Positions 1 to 7,343 of a stretch of DNA of 23,374 bases are shown here, piece after piece. The notes under the pieces were generated by a model. It saw nothing but the letters and a program-made list of their open reading frames with translations. It ran no database searches and was not told where the DNA came from. The position numbers and the translations under genes are program-made. Position 1 is the first letter of the stretch; each line of letters opens with the position of its first letter. Source of the stretch: Candidatus Zixiibacteriota bacterium. Lineage in GTDB: Bacteria > Zixibacteria > MSB-5A5 > SM1-73. The DNA lies in assembly GCA_023127875.1 (NCBI GenBank), contig JAGMFA010000012.1, forward strand, positions 1 through 23,374, written 5' to 3'.

Positions 1-46
1 GTAAAATTGAGATTCTTCCCCCGCCTTTGGCGGGGTCAGAATGACA
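1..46. repeat. Half of a dispersed palindromic element, cut by the window edge
   Basis: These 46 bases are a perfect reverse complement of 18408-18453. They contain a GC-rich hairpin (CCCCGCC, loop TTT, GGCGGGG) between a GAGATTCTTC box and a TCAGAATGAC box. At 18386-18546 the same unit is joined head to head with a second unit to form a large palindrome. Only one half is visible here, and the rest probably lies left of the window. I read it as a non-autonomous, MITE-like or REP-like intergenic repeat. Confidence 0.75.
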
Positions 47-87
47 TGGGTCGAATCGACAGCAGGATAGCCATTCCACAAACATAC

Positions 88-270
88 TTGCTAAACCGGG
101 CGGCGAGCTCTGTTCGTCACGGACACCTTGTCCGTGACGTTGAGAAAGACGGTAACGGACGAGGCGTCCGCTACCAACAAGAGAGAGTACCCAGCAACAA
201 CAGCCTTTGATTTTATATCAATCATTTGCAAAAAACCTCCACAAAAGGCTTGCCAAATCGGGTGGCAAGC
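88..270. repeat. Pair of diverged 22-bp direct repeats (88-109 and 249-270)
   Basis: The 22 bases at 88-109 and at 249-270 align without gaps with four differences, all transitions. The second copy contains the perfect inverted repeat GCTTGCCA / TGGCAAGC that overlaps the cmk promoter. In the first copy the matching arms are partly preserved through G-T wobbles. The stretch between them holds the hairpin pair listed at 108-182. No gene is visible in 47-313. Confidence 0.5.
108..182. repeat. Three-way-junction palindrome, copy 1
   Basis: Hairpin 1 is CGTCACGGAC (115-124), loop ACCTT, then GTCCGTGACG (130-139), a perfect 10-bp stem. Hairpin 2 is at 151-175 (GGTAACGGAC / GTCCGCTACC), nine pairs with one A-C mismatch and loop GAGGC. 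Flanking CTCTGTT and AACAAGAG can close an outer stem with one bulge. The layout of outer stem plus two hairpins recurs at 6776-6851, 13643-13695, 21272-21330 and 21541-21592. Confidence 0.55.
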
Positions 271-278
271 ATTATATT
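250..278 (+). promoter_or_regulatory. Promoter of the cmk-plsC-ispH-rpsA operon
   Basis: TTGCCA (250-255) and TATATT (273-278) are separated by exactly 17 bases and match the sigma70 consensus well. Transcription would begin near 284-286. That leaves a leader of about 30 bases before the cmk ATG at 314 and excludes longer cmk reading frames that start upstream. A perfect 8-bp inverted repeat (248-255 / 263-270) covers the -35 box and most of the spacer, as an operator would. Confidence 0.6.
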
Positions 279-313
279 TGCCGATGGATGGGGGATTTTT
301 TTATTTGTATGTT

Positions 314-991
314 ATGGCGAAAGAGGTAATTGCAATAGATGGACCAGCGGCGTCTGGAAAAAGCACCACGGCTAAACTGGTGGCTCAAAAATTAGGTTTT
401 GTGTATCTGGATACCGGAGCCATGTATCGCGCCATAACCTTAAAGGCGCTGGAGCGTGGTGTGGACGTAAACGACGAGGAAAAATTGAAAAAGTTGACCA
501 AAAATTCCGTAATCACTTTTGAAAACAAAGACGGCACAAACAGAGTGTGGCTGGATGGAAAGGATGTGACCGAAAAGATAAGAGAACCTCAGGTGGATAG
601 AAACGTATCCTATGTGTCCATACATAAAAAGGTGAGAAGGATATTGGTGGAAATGCAGAAGAGGATAGGGGAGGAAAATGATTTGGTGGCAGAGGGAAGG
701 GATACCACCACGGTGGTTTTCCCTCACGCTTTTAAGGTCTACCTGGATGCAGATCTTGAGGAAAGGGCAAAAAGACGTCTTCTGGAGCTTAAGGAAAAGG
801 GGATTCAGACTACACTGAAGGAACAAATGGAGGATATCTCCAGAAGGGATAAACTGGACTCAGAAAGGGAACAAAGCCCGCTTTTACGGGATAAAGATGC
901 GGTGGTGGTGGACACCACCCATCTGACCATCGAAGGGCAGGTTGATCGGGTGATCCAGCTCTTCAAGCAGACAAATGCCAACGGAGCTTAA
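314..991 (+). CDS. cmk: Cytidylate kinase
   Basis: This enzyme phosphorylates CMP and dCMP to the diphosphates with ATP, in cytosolic pyrimidine salvage. The 225-residue protein has the family's usual length. It shows the P-loop GPAASGKST (residues 10-18), the DTGAMYRA motif, a 'GRDxxTVVFP' NMP-binding segment and the C-terminal 'RDKLDSEREQSPL ... DAVVVDTT' lid and DTS-like region. The ATG at 314 was chosen because the protein then begins directly with MAKEVIAIDGPAASGKS and because the promoter at 250-278 would start transcription downstream of most upstream alternatives. No convincing Shine-Dalgarno is present, so translation may begin on a near-leaderless message. One oddity is that the usual GRDIGTVVFP reads GRDTTTVVFP. 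It is the first gene of a co-directional operon, with 11 bases to plsC. Confidence 0.95.
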   Translation: MAKEVIAIDGPAASGKSTTAKLVAQKLGFVYLDTGAMYRAITLKALERGVDVNDEEKLKKLTKNSVITFENKDGTNRVWLDGKDVTEKIREPQVDRNVSYVSIHKKVRRILVEMQKRIGEENDLVAEGRDTTTVVFPHAFKVYLDADLEERAKRRLLELKEKGIQTTLKEQMEDISRRDKLDSEREQSPLLRDKDAVVVDTTHLTIEGQVDRVIQLFKQTNANGA

Positions 992-1002
992 ACTGATTTG
1001 AC

Positions 1003-1626
1003 GTGAGAACTCATTACTATATAAGTTGCGTGGTTATTAAACTAATCCTTAAAATCTTTTGGCGCTTCAAGAAAATCGGAGCAGAACATATACCAAAGAG
1101 CGGAGGAGTAATCATTGCCTCCAATCATGTGGCTTATGTTGACCCACCATTTCTGGGGGCTGTCACTCCCCGGGAGCTTTTCTATTTGGCAAAAGCAGAG
1201 CTTTTTTCCAACGCGCTTTTCGGCTGGCTGCTTGACAAATGCAATGCCATCCCCATCGCACGTGGAGCCTTCGATAGAAGGGCCATCTTTCGGGCGGTGG
1301 AGCTTTTGAGAGAGGGGAAAGCACTTCTCCTTTTTCCGGAAGGCACCAGGGGCAGAGACGGTAAGTTTCTGGAGCCCAAGTTGGGTGTGGGAAAGATTGC
1401 ACTGGAGGCAGGAGTACCAATTGTCCCAACCTACATCCACAATTCGGGCAATCTATTTTCTTCTTTCCTTAAACGAAAAAGGCTGATCATCGGGTTTGAT
1501 TCACCCATCAGAAAAAGCTGGCTGGATAAGTTCCCCAAAGATAGGAAGGGATACAGAAGCATCGGGCAGGAGATAATGAAAAGGATCGGTAGGATAAAAG
1601 AAAAAATAGAAAAGAGTGATTTTTGA
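1003..1626 (+). CDS. plsC: 1-acyl-sn-glycerol-3-phosphate acyltransferase (PlsC family)
   Basis: It transfers an acyl chain to lysophosphatidic acid at the inner face of the membrane, making phosphatidic acid for phospholipid synthesis. The 207-residue protein has the four acyltransferase blocks: NHVAYVD (the HX4D motif, H42 and D47), a block II region around residues 85-95, FPEGTRGRDG (residues 111-120) and GVPIVP (residues 137-142). The N-terminal hydrophobic stretch YISCVVIKLILKIFW (6-20) is a likely membrane contact. The start is GTG at 1003. It lacks a strong ribosome site, but the next in-frame methionine would remove the catalytic blocks. It lies 11 bases after cmk and 47 bases before ispH, the order expected for translationally linked operon genes. 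Confidence 0.93.
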   Translation: MRTHYYISCVVIKLILKIFWRFKKIGAEHIPKSGGVIIASNHVAYVDPPFLGAVTPRELFYLAKAELFSNALFGWLLDKCNAIPIARGAFDRRAIFRAVELLREGKALLLFPEGTRGRDGKFLEPKLGVGKIALEAGVPIVPTYIHNSGNLFSSFLKRKRLIIGFDSPIRKSWLDKFPKDRKGYRSIGQEIMKRIGRIKEKIEKSDF

Positions 1627-1673
1627 TTTGTTTATTTGAAAAGTTTTAGTAGATTATTAAAGAAGATCTGGAA

Positions 1674-2510
1674 ATGAAGATACACGTGGTGAAAGAGGCC
1701 GGTTTTTGCTTTGGAGTGAAAAGGGCCATAAAGCTTGCCTTTGAAGCGGTCAAAAACAAAAATGGGGACGCATACACTTTAGGTCCTCTGATTCACAATC
1801 CACAGGTGGTGGAGGATTTACGGAAAAAAGGAGTACGTGTAGCAAAAAGCTTAAGTAGAATACAAAAGGGGGTCTTAATAATTCGTTCGCATGGGGTTCA
1901 TCCTGAGATACTGAAACGTATAAAGGGCAGAAGGATCAAAGTGGTGGATGCTACCTGTCCTTTTGTGAAAAAAGCGCAAAGTAAGGCAAAGCTCCTTCAT
2001 GATCAAGGATATCAGGTGGTGGTGGTGGGAGAGGCAAAACATCCGGAGGTTCAGGGAATCGTAGGGTATGCTGACAATTCGGCTATGGTGATAAATCATA
2101 ATCGGATGAGAAAAAATCTTCCACATTTTGAGAAATTAGGCGTGGTTGCTCAGACAACTTTGAATATCGATGCCTTCAAGCAGGTGGTAGCAAAGTTGAT
2201 TGAAAGGGCAGAGGAGTTGAAGGTGATCAATACCATCTGCCATGCCACTGCCCACACTCAGAAAGCCACCTTGAAGTTGGCAGGCAGGGTGGATATGATG
2301 ATCGTGGTGGGGGGGCATAATTCGGCCAACACGACTCGTCTGGCTAAATTGTGTAGTCGACTCGGCACCTCCACTCACCATGTGGAGACGGCCGGGGAAT
2401 TGCGAAAGGCGTGGTTCAAAGGCAAAAAGTCTGTGGGGGTCACCGCCGGCACCTCCACTCCGGAGTGGTTGATCAAACAGGTGGTGGAGTGCATAAAAAG
2501 CTTTAATTAA
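1674..2510 (+). CDS. ispH: 4-hydroxy-3-methylbut-2-enyl diphosphate reductase
   Basis: This is the last enzyme of the MEP isoprenoid pathway, a [4Fe-4S] protein that reduces HMBPP to IPP and DMAPP. The three cluster cysteines are visible as C12 (AGFCFGVKRA), C95 (DATCPFVKK) and C189 (NTICHAT). The substrate-binding histidines H41, H73 and H123, the catalytic E125 (KHPEVQGIV) and the SxN motif at 217-219 (NSANTTRL) are all present. At 278 residues it is of normal single-domain length, with no fusion to S1 as seen in some Firmicutes. The S1 gene instead follows as a separate ORF 59 bases downstream, so the ispH-rpsA neighbourhood is kept. The name lytB is the older synonym. Confidence 0.97.
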   Translation: MKIHVVKEAGFCFGVKRAIKLAFEAVKNKNGDAYTLGPLIHNPQVVEDLRKKGVRVAKSLSRIQKGVLIIRSHGVHPEILKRIKGRRIKVVDATCPFVKKAQSKAKLLHDQGYQVVVVGEAKHPEVQGIVGYADNSAMVINHNRMRKNLPHFEKLGVVAQTTLNIDAFKQVVAKLIERAEELKVINTICHATAHTQKATLKLAGRVDMMIVVGGHNSANTTRLAKLCSRLGTSTHHVETAGELRKAWFKGKKSVGVTAGTSTPEWLIKQVVECIKSFN

Positions 2511-2569
2511 TACGTAGTTAGAAAAAAATCCCCTTATGGGGAAATTCAATATAAAGGAGGATTTATTTA

Positions 2570-4816
2570 ATGGTTGAGGAGAAAAAACCAAAAGATGCCT
2601 CAGCCTCCAAGAAAAAGGAGAGCAAGGCAACCAAAATTTACAAAAAAGGAGGTGAGGAGAAAACTCAGGCGCAAAAAAGAAGACCAGTCGTCCGAAGGAG
2701 AAAGGTGGTCGAGAAGAAATCCACTGCTAAGAGGGAAGAAAGAGCTGTAGCTCGGGAAAAAACTGCCGCCGCAAAGATAGAGGAGACCAAAAAGTCACAG
2801 AAGCCAACCCCACGGGTGACTGAAGAAAAGCCGTCTTTGACTTCTGCCTGGGCTTTGTCGCAGGCTATCGAGAAGGAATATTCCACTGAGGAATTTGAGC
2901 ATTTTTTGAAAATGTACGAACCCACGCTCTGTGATATCCAGGAAGGAGAGATCGTTGGAGGGAAGGTTATGGGAGTAACTAAGGAGGATGTGCTTGTAGA
3001 TGTTGGCTTCAAATCAGAAGGAATCATCCCCATCTCCGAATTCCCCGAGCCCATAAATGTCAAGGTGGGAGATGAGATCGAAGTATATTTGGATGCCATT
3101 GAGGATCAGGATGGTCAACTGGTTCTGTCCAAACAGAAAGCTGACTTCGTGCGGGTATGGGACAAAGTTAAAGAGGCGCATGATAAAGCAGAGTTGATAG
3201 AGGGAAAGATCATGAGAAGGATCAAAGGCGGGATGGTGGTGGATCTGATGGGGGTGGATGCTTTTCTACCCGGATCACAGATAGCCCTCCGTCAGGTTCC
3301 AGACTTCGATGCCCTTGCCGGACAGGCCATGCAGTTTAAGGTGATAAAGCTTAACAAAGCCCGCCGCAACATCGTGGTCTCACGAAGAGCAGTTTTGGAA
3401 GAGGAGAGACAAAAACAAAAAGAAAAGCTCTTGAAGGAGATCGAGCCAGCACAAATCAGAGAAGGACTGGTAAAGAATATCACCGATTTTGGAGTATTCA
3501 TCGATCTGGGTGGGGTGGATGGGCTACTTCATATCACCGATATGTCCTGGGGCAGGATAAGTCATCCCAGTGAACTGGTGGCTTTAGGAGACAAAATCAA
3601 TGTCAAAATCATCGACTTTGACAAAAACACCGGAAGAATCTCACTGGGAATGAAACAATTGACCCCATATCCATGGGAGAACATCGAAGAAAGATATCCC
3701 GTGGGAAAGAAGATAAAAGGCAAGGTGGTTTCCATTACCGACTATGGTGCATTCGTGGAGCTGGAGAAGGGAGTGGAAGGCTTGATTCACATCTCCGAGA
3801 TGTCCTGGACCCAACATATAAAACATCCCTCCAAGCTTGTAGCGATTGGAGATATGGTGGAGGCAAAGGTTTTATCTGTGGACAAGGAGAATGAGAAAAT
3901 CTCCTTAGGGATAAAACAGCTGGAGCCAGATCCCTGGGAGGATATTGAGCAGAAGTACAAGGTTCGCACCCGGGTGACGGGGAGGGTGAGAAATCTTGCC
4001 GCCTTCGGCGCGTTCATCGAACTGGAGGAAGGAATAGATGGGCTGGCTCATATCTCCGATTTGTCCTGGACTAAAAGGATTCAGCATCCTTCGGAGGTGA
4101 TGAAAAAGGGGGAAAAGGTGGAGGTGGTGGTGTTGAACGTGGATCGGGAGAATCGCCGCATCTCATTGGGGTATAAACAACTCAAAGAAGATCCGTGGCC
4201 CGAGCTGTCCCGAAAGTATGCGGTGAGCAAGGAGACAGTGGGTAAGATCTTGCGCCTTCTGGATCGAGGAGTCATCGTGGATCTGGGAGGTGATGTGGAG
4301 GGATTTGTCCCCACCCTGCATCTGGGAAAACCTGAGATAGCCAAACCGACAGATGCCTTCAATGAAGGGGACGAATTGCCTTTAAAGGTGATCGAGTTCG
4401 ATCATTCAGGCAAGAAAATCGTTCTCTCCGTGGAAGCTTACTATCGAGGGAGAGAAAAGGCAGAGCTGGATGCCTTCTTAGCTAAACATCCTACCAAGAC
4501 TCAAAAGGTAGAAGAGATAGTTGAGGAAAGACCCCATTTAGAGGTGGGAAATGAGACAAAGGAGAAGAAAGAAGTGGCCCCTTCTGAAGCTTCGGCAAAG
4601 ACAGAAGAGGGGAAGCCCCTTCCGAAGGAGACCGAAGAAAAACCTCCGGAAGAAAAATTAGGTGAATCGCAGGTCACCACAGAAGGCGAGAAAAAAACAG
4701 AACCTAAAGATGTTCAACCTGAGGGTGAGGTTGAGTCTTCTTCCCCCGAGGGAACTTCTAATAAGACTGAAACCTCAACTCCAGTGGATGAACCCAAAAA
4801 AGAAACTGATACTTAA
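2570..4816 (+). CDS. rpsA: 30S ribosomal protein S1, six S1 domains, extended tails
   Basis: S1 binds mRNA on the 30S subunit and helps initiation on structured or weak-SD messages. Six OB-fold S1 repeats can be traced at about residues 124-190, 208-275, 295-364, 378-450, 464-537 and 552-622. Repeats 3-5 carry the classic 'G.V..I.DFGAFV.L..GVEGL.HISEMSW' pattern. The protein is 748 residues, against about 560 in E. coli. The excess is a Lys/Arg-rich N-terminal extension (1-100) and a Glu/Lys/Pro low-complexity acidic tail (640-748), both probably disordered. The start is secure: AAAGGAGG at 2553-2560 lies nine bases before the ATG. A short hairpin (TCCCC / GGGGA, 2529-2542) precedes the ribosome site. 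The gene ends the operon and is followed by a terminator. Confidence 0.96.
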   Translation: MVEEKKPKDASASKKKESKATKIYKKGGEEKTQAQKRRPVVRRRKVVEKKSTAKREERAVAREKTAAAKIEETKKSQKPTPRVTEEKPSLTSAWALSQAIEKEYSTEEFEHFLKMYEPTLCDIQEGEIVGGKVMGVTKEDVLVDVGFKSEGIIPISEFPEPINVKVGDEIEVYLDAIEDQDGQLVLSKQKADFVRVWDKVKEAHDKAELIEGKIMRRIKGGMVVDLMGVDAFLPGSQIALRQVPDFDALAGQAMQFKVIKLNKARRNIVVSRRAVLEEERQKQKEKLLKEIEPAQIREGLVKNITDFGVFIDLGGVDGLLHITDMSWGRISHPSELVALGDKINVKIIDFDKNTGRISLGMKQLTPYPWENIEERYPVGKKIKGKVVSITDYGAFVELEKGVEGLIHISEMSWTQHIKHPSKLVAIGDMVEAKVLSVDKENEKISLGIKQLEPDPWEDIEQKYKVRTRVTGRVRNLAAFGAFIELEEGIDGLAHISDLSWTKRIQHPSEVMKKGEKVEVVVLNVDRENRRISLGYKQLKEDPWPELSRKYAVSKETVGKILRLLDRGVIVDLGGDVEGFVPTLHLGKPEIAKPTDAFNEGDELPLKVIEFDHSGKKIVLSVEAYYRGREKAELDAFLAKHPTKTQKVEEIVEERPHLEVGNETKEKKEVAPSEASAKTEEGKPLPKETEEKPPEEKLGESQVTTEGEKKTEPKDVQPEGEVESSSPEGTSNKTETSTPVDEPKKETDT

Positions 4817-4837
4817 TTTGGTTTCGATGAAATTATA

Positions 4838-4890
4838 AAAGCGTTGGCAATAAAGAGAGATCTGCAGCAAGTTGCCAGCGCTTTTTTATT
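4838..4890 (+). terminator. Rho-independent terminator of the cmk-rpsA operon
   Basis: AAAGCGTTGGCAA (4838-4850) pairs with TTGCCAGCGCTTT (4872-4884), thirteen pairs including one G-T wobble, with a 21-base loop. A run of six T follows at 4882-4887. It lies 22 bases after the rpsA stop codon. Confidence 0.85.
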
Positions 4891-5104
4891 AGGTTCTTCT
4901 CAATTTTAGTTGCAGAAATTTCCGTAGGATCCAAATTCGGACCATCAACTGAAATGGAGAAGACCCTTTGATTTTCAAATGCTAAATAAAGTAGCGGAAA
5001 CCTTTAGGTTTCCAACCAAGATAAATGCTTCTAAAAAATGGAGGAAAGTAGTGGGCACACAGCTCGCCAAAATTTTTGTTTTTCAGTGCCCTCTAAAATA
5101 ACAC
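4891..5104. other. Gene-free spacer with small hairpins
   Basis: No ORF with coding character is seen. The stretch holds a perfect 7-bp hairpin, GGAAACC-TTTA-GGTTTCC (4996-5013), and a weaker GGGCAC / GTGCCC pair (5053-5058 / 5086-5091). Neither is followed by a T-run, so I do not call terminators. It separates the core operon from the glycosyltransferase promoter. Confidence 0.4.
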
Positions 5105-5160
5105 TTGACACTAGATAGAAAGATCGATTATTTATACGATATAGTAAAAATCGATCTTTT
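5105..5160 (+). promoter_or_regulatory. Promoter with overlapping inverted repeat upstream of the dockerin-glycosyltransferase gene
   Basis: TTGACA (5105-5110) is a perfect -35 box, and 17 bases later TTATTT (5128-5133) is a moderate -10. A perfect 11-bp inverted repeat, AAAGATCGATT (5119-5129) / AATCGATCTTT (5149-5159), overlaps the -10 box and the expected start site. It could be a repressor operator or a hairpin at the 5' end of the message. The downstream start codon is at 5238. Confidence 0.5.
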
Positions 5161-5237
5161 AGCGGAAATTTGAATATGCCTAACCTCTTAGCAAGCTTTT
5201 CTTGGCCGACGACAAAAAAACAGATTGAGAGGTGTGC

Positions 5238-6665
5238 ATGAGGATTTTTAGAAAGCTCCACTTGGATTTTTTGTGTTGCCTGATCTACGGATTGCTTTCT
5301 GCCATAATTATCTTCGTTTTGACCCGAGGGGGGATTACTCTTAGCCCCGATTCAATAAATTATCTCTCTATTGCGAAGATGATTAACATAGGTCGATGGT
5401 CCGAGTCCTTTGTTGTCACCTGGCCTCCTTTTTTTCCAATGTTAATTGCCTTAATCAATTCCTTTGGATTTGAAGGGGAAGAGTCCGCTCGGATCATTTC
5501 AGTAATTTCTTACTCTGTACTGGTGATGGCTTTATTCCTGCTTGCCAGAGCAACTGCCGGAAGATTGGTCGCACATCTGACTTCTGTTTCCATGTTGTTT
5601 TTCGCCCCGCTCCTTTTTGTTTATAGTTTCTGCTGGTCAGAGACAGTCTACATCACTCTCTCAGCCATTTCCTTGCTATTCTTAGACAAGTTTTACAAAT
5701 CAACTGATGTGACCAGTAAAAGATACCTGATATGGGGTGCTATCTTTGTAGGGCTTGCCTTTCTTACTCGTTACGCCGGCGTAACTTTGTTTTTAGCTGG
5801 GTTTTTGATTGTTGGGTTTAAGAGAGGAATTAAACTGACCGCTGATAAGATCAAGGACCTAGTCCTTTTTAGTGTAATTACATGCACACCCATAACTCTG
5901 TACTTGATTGGCTGTTTACATTATAAGGGTGCGCTTGTGCCATCCGCAAACATAGTTGTAACCACGCTATGGCAGAACCTCAATTTCTTTTTCAACACAA
6001 TTTATCATGATTTTCTAACTTTCGATTTGCGCTTCCAGGGTTATGTGGATAGTCGGCAATCAGGTGTCCCGATACTTCTCTTAGGCAAGATGGCAGGATT
6101 AATCTTTCTCATTTTATGTGTTATGTATTTCTTGCTAAGGTCGTTTAAGGAAAGGATTAAAGACCAAGTTGTGCCTATTATTTATGTAGCATGTTATAGT
6201 CTATTTATCATAATTATCAGCACAGTTCGGTATCGCACCTTGATAGAATCTAGATTGTGTTCTCTCCTCTACCCATTTATTATAGTTTTAATGTTTTTTG
6301 TTATCATTGTTGTTTGTAAAGGTGTTGCTCGACGAAGAACCAACTTGTTGTTCTGGGGACTATCAATATTTGCAGTGCTTTTTTTCTGGTCCATTCAATT
6401 AGGCTCCACTGTCAACTTATACATGCAAATGGCTCCTCCTGAGGCGCCTTTAGTCGAACACCGCGACATTACTGGGGACGAAATTATTGACCTGTCAGAT
6501 CTCATGTATTTGATTAACTATCTTTATAGAGGCGGACCTCGGCCACGACCTTTGGAAAATGCGAACGTTAACTGTGATGCAACTATAGATATTGCTGATG
6601 TGATCTATTTAGTCAATTATATATACAAAGCTGGTCCTCCGCCTTGCAATCTTCGGGGTCGCTAA
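5238..6665 (+). CDS. Polytopic GT39/PMT-like glycosyltransferase with C-terminal dockerin-like domain
   Basis: Roughly the first 400 residues are a multi-pass membrane protein of the GT-C (ArnT/PMT) type. Transmembrane segments begin at residue 9, and the first extracytoplasmic loop carries LSPDSINYL and, later, WPPFFPMLIAL, the family's acidic and PPxxP motifs. Such enzymes move a sugar from a polyprenyl-phosphate donor outside the membrane. After the last membrane segment (FWGLSIFAVLFFWSIQL), and only about 20 residues later, come two dockerin-type calcium loops: DITGDEIIDLSD and NVNCDATIDIAD, each followed by an LINYLYRGG-like helix. The loop glycine is replaced by E and A. I prefer ATG 5238 to GTG 5232, since GAGGTG lies just upstream of either. 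Sampled 60-base rows in the membrane part (6181, 6241) are about 30% GC, far below the 60% of a row at 11461. Sugar and acceptor are unknown. Confidence 0.85.
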   Translation: MRIFRKLHLDFLCCLIYGLLSAIIIFVLTRGGITLSPDSINYLSIAKMINIGRWSESFVVTWPPFFPMLIALINSFGFEGEESARIISVISYSVLVMALFLLARATAGRLVAHLTSVSMLFFAPLLFVYSFCWSETVYITLSAISLLFLDKFYKSTDVTSKRYLIWGAIFVGLAFLTRYAGVTLFLAGFLIVGFKRGIKLTADKIKDLVLFSVITCTPITLYLIGCLHYKGALVPSANIVVTTLWQNLNFFFNTIYHDFLTFDLRFQGYVDSRQSGVPILLLGKMAGLIFLILCVMYFLLRSFKERIKDQVVPIIYVACYSLFIIIISTVRYRTLIESRLCSLLYPFIIVLMFFVIIVVCKGVARRRTNLLFWGLSIFAVLFFWSIQLGSTVNLYMQMAPPEAPLVEHRDITGDEIIDLSDLMYLINYLYRGGPRPRPLENANVNCDATIDIADVIYLVNYIYKAGPPPCNLRGR

Positions 6666-6775
6666 GGTGTTGATCTATTTAATGTTAGTGCTCCTTGTCC
6701 TTATAAAAGTGTTACCTGGCTTAACGATCTAAGCTGTTTCATTGTGAATTCTCAAAGACTACTTGAAAATTAACA

Positions 6776-6851
6776 AAGTTAGTAGGTCAGGAGCCCCGTG
6801 CTCCTGACTTCTCTAGGTGTCAGGTGCCCTGGGCACCTGACCTACTGACTT
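6776..6851. repeat. Three-way-junction palindrome, copy 2
   Basis: The outer stem (6776-6785 / 6842-6851) has ten pairs with one wobble. Hairpin 1 is GTCAGGAGC, loop CCCGT, GCTCCTGAC (6786-6808). Hairpin 2 is GTCAGGTGC, loop CCTGG, GCACCTGAC (6819-6841). The two hairpins are sequence relatives of each other and both stems are perfect. It lies between the glycosyltransferase and yraN, and nothing else coding is seen in 6666-6956. Confidence 0.7.
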
Positions 6852-6956
6852 CTTATATTATAAGCCTTGTAGGTCGGATATGTCCCGCCTCTGGTGAGAG
6901 AAGCGGGACTCAGTATCGAAAGAAAGGGCATTTTGCCCTGCCAAACAAATCTTCTC

Positions 6957-7343
6957 ATGAAAAAGTGTCCCCAGGATCCAAAATGGGATAAGCACAAATT
7001 AGGGAAAAGAGGCGAAGCTTTAGCTGAGGAGTATTTAAAGAGAAAAGGCTTTCAGATTCTAAAACGAAACTACCGATATGGACACAAGGAGATCGACCTG
7101 ATCGCCAAAGATGGAAATACCATCGTTTTCGTCGAGGTTAAAGCCGGAAGATCAAAAAGCTTTGGGGCACCGCACCAGTGGGTGAATCTTAAGAAGCAAA
7201 AAAACTTAATTGAAGTGGCTAACCACTTCATTCAAAAGGAAAACACAACCGATTGCGATTTTCGATTTGATGTTTTAGCCATAAGTTATCAGAAGGGTGA
7301 GGAGATCATCGATCATATAAGGAACGCCTTCATGGTCACTTGA
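6957..7343 (+). CDS. yraN: YraN family (UPF0102) endonuclease-like protein
   Basis: This family has a restriction-endonuclease-like (PD-(D/E)XK) fold, and its cellular role is still not settled. The 128-residue protein shows LGKRGEALAEEYLKRKGF (15-32), RNYRYGHKEIDLIA with E45 and D47, and FVEVKAGRSKSFG with E60 and K62. These are the acidic and ExK residues expected of the nuclease core. The C-terminal FRFDVLAI and HIRNAF blocks are also typical. ATG 6957 was chosen because family members begin about 12-15 residues before LGKRGE. A longer GTG form (6894) would add residues encoded by a stem-loop. No good ribosome site precedes either. Its last eight bases overlap the end of the convergent gene on the other strand. 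Confidence 0.9.
   Translation: MKKCPQDPKWDKHKLGKRGEALAEEYLKRKGFQILKRNYRYGHKEIDLIAKDGNTIVFVEVKAGRSKSFGAPHQWVNLKKQKNLIEVANHFIQKENTTDCDFRFDVLAISYQKGEEIIDHIRNAFMVT

Noticed and set aside
128..313. N-terminal extension of the cmk reading frame
   Set aside because: It runs through hairpin repeats and the promoter, and family proteins start at MAKEVIAIDG.
440..826. Minus-strand ORF of 128 codons
   Set aside because: It lies fully within cmk on the opposite strand and has no recognisable protein character.
2136..2630. Minus-strand ORF of 164 codons
   Set aside because: It is antisense to ispH and crosses the rpsA ribosome site; both sense genes are certain.
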